Below, piece by piece: positions 63,061 through 64,000 of a stretch of DNA of 64,000 nt. Origin of the DNA: Ptiloglossa arizonensis (Eukaryota; Arthropoda; Insecta; Hymenoptera; Colletidae); assembly GCF_051014685.1 (NCBI RefSeq), contig NW_027478968.1, positions 1 through 64,000 of the forward strand. Direction: 5' to 3'. Each line of letters opens with the position of its first letter. Positions within the stretch are counted from its first letter, which is position 1. The position numbers and the translations under genes were made by a program. The notes under the pieces are model-generated. The model saw nothing but the letters and a program-made list of their open reading frames with translations. It did no database searches and was not told where the DNA came from.

Positions 63061-64000
63061 TCGAAACGACTAAATAGAACGGCCTAGGGGAAAACTATTC
63101 ATGCCGTTGTAATCGGGCGGGTTTCTACTTTCCGGTTCAACAGAAATTTTGCGGATTTGTCAATCCGTTTGCGAGAAATGGCAGTTTTGATGAAAGAAAC
63201 GCTTGAGAAACGCAAAATTTTCGCAGTTCTGATGCTCGAAACGAATAACTAGAACGGCCTAGGGCAAAACTACTCAAACCGTTGAAATGTGGCGAGCTTC
63301 TACTTTCAGATGCAACAGAAATTTTGCGGATTGGTCAATCCGTTCGCGAGATATGGCAGTTTTGAGGTAAGGAACGCTTGAGAAACTCAAAATTTTCGCA
63401 GTTCTGATGCTCGAAACGAATAACTAGAACGGCCTAGGGGGAAACTACTCATACCGTTGTAATCGGGCGAGTTTCTACTCTCAGATGCAACAAAAATTTT
63501 GCGTATTGGACAATCCGTTCGCGAGATATGGCAGTTTTGAGGTAAGAAACGCTTGAGAAACTCCAAATTTTCGCAGTTCTGATGCTCGAAACGAATAACT
63601 AGAACGGCCTAGGGGAAAACTACTCGTACCGTTGTAATCGGGCGAGCTTCTACTTTCAGATGCAACAGAAATTTTGCGGATTGGTCAATCCGTTCGCGAG
63701 ATATGGCAGTTTTGATGAAAGAAACGCTTGAGGAACGCAAAATTTTCGCAGTTCTGATGCTCGAAACGAATTACTAGAACGGCCTAGGGCAAAACTATTC
63801 AAACCTTTGAAATGTGGCGAGCTTCTACTTTCAGATGCAACAGAAATTTTGCGGATTGGTCAATCCGTTCGCGAGATATGGCAGTTTTGATGTACGGAAC
63901 GCTTGAGAAACTCAAAATTTTCGCAGTTCTGATGCTCGAAACGAATAACCAGAATGGCCTAGGGGGAAACTACTCATACTGTTGTAATCGGGGGAGTTTC
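63060..64000 (+). repeat. Diverged domain B units at the right edge
   Basis: The last five or so units carry more single-base changes than average, for example GGATTTGTC and GTTTGCGAGAAATGG near 63160, AACAAAAATTTTGCG near 63490, and AATGGCC with ATACTGTTG near 63955-63980. They still keep the register, and the final unit start is at 63989. Higher divergence could mean that the array edge is near, but the window ends before any unique sequence is reached. Confidence 0.6.

Larger units (their letters stand above)
41123..64000. repeat. Satellite array, domain B: diverged subfamily, 128 monomers
   Basis: The same 175-bp family continues in the same orientation and register, but with a different set of fixed variants: C at position 1 (AATCGGGC), T at 34 (AAATTTTGCG) and often A at 101 (ACTCAAAATT). 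Recurring alternative forms include GTTGAAATGTGGCGAG at the unit junction, TCAACATTTTAGC in mid-unit, CTACTTTCCGGTTC near position 15, and CTGTAAGCGAG in place of CCGTTCGCGAG. Neighbouring units differ much more than in domain A. Length also varies: eleven 42-bp internal duplications, three 5-bp insertions and one 11-bp deletion. After these are counted, exactly 128 units and 12 bases remain. The array runs off the end of the window. No gene or other element was seen. Confidence 0.96.

Noticed and set aside
1..64000. CRISPR array
   Set aside because: The repeated unit is continuous 175-bp sequence with no unique spacers between conserved repeats, and there are no cas genes.
1..64000. Transposable element or integrated virus
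   Set aside because: No terminal repeats, target-site duplications, transposase, integrase or reverse transcriptase coding was seen; the register never breaks to admit foreign sequence.
1..64000. rRNA or tRNA gene cluster
   Set aside because: A 175-bp period is in the size range of some small RNA gene repeats, but no tRNA cloverleaf, A/B-box arrangement or recognisable 5S-like sequence was found in the unit.
1..64000. Telomeric repeats or array end
   Set aside because: No short telomere-type repeats are present, and both window edges lie inside the satellite.
41123..64000. Domain B as an unrelated satellite
   Set aside because: It keeps the same 175-bp register, orientation and most positions of the unit; it is a diverged subfamily, not a different repeat.

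Overview
The whole 64-kb window is satellite DNA. From the first base to the last it is one head-to-tail tandem array of a single 175-bp monomer family, always in the same orientation, with no unique sequence. I found no credible gene, RNA gene, transposon or origin. Homogeneous arrays of this size with nested multi-monomer repeats are typical of eukaryotic (peri)centromeric or subtelomeric heterochromatin. The sequence does not let me name the species, and I do not recognise the monomer as a named satellite.

The window divides sharply into two subfamilies. Domain A (1-41122) is exactly 235 monomers, 41125 bp minus three missing bases: one T near 2030 and two A's near 28030. Its units are told from domain B mainly by G at monomer position 1, C at 34 and C at 101. 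Domain B (41123-64000) is 128 monomers plus 12 bases. It usually has C at 1, T at 34 and often A at 101, and carries eleven 42-bp internal duplications, three 5-bp TAATA insertions and one 11-bp deletion. This bookkeeping closes exactly: 128 x 175 + 462 + 15 - 11 + 12 = 22878.

On top of the 175-bp period lie many higher-order repeats, seen because rare variants recur at fixed multiples of the monomer. In domain A these are a 9-mer (1-3149), a 5-mer (4200-5949), a 4-mer (6125-7524), a 23-mer of 4025 bp (about 5425-13474), a 22-mer that becomes a 27-mer (19075 to about 29570), a 7-mer (29223-32897) and a 17-mer (about 30624-36573). In domain B there are a 922-bp unit (42647 to about 45840), an 11-mer (about 48285-52134) and a 742-bp unit (about 61575-63060). 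They overlap and nest, as expected from repeated unequal exchange or replication slippage rather than from one fixed higher-order unit.

Within the monomer the notable elements are a near-perfect dyad (positions 39-54), a partial match to the CENP-B box directly beside it (54-70), three GAAAC boxes at offsets 0, 11 and 42 that account for the observed internal indels, and a chance-or-real pair of splice-like sites. All functional readings of these are inference.
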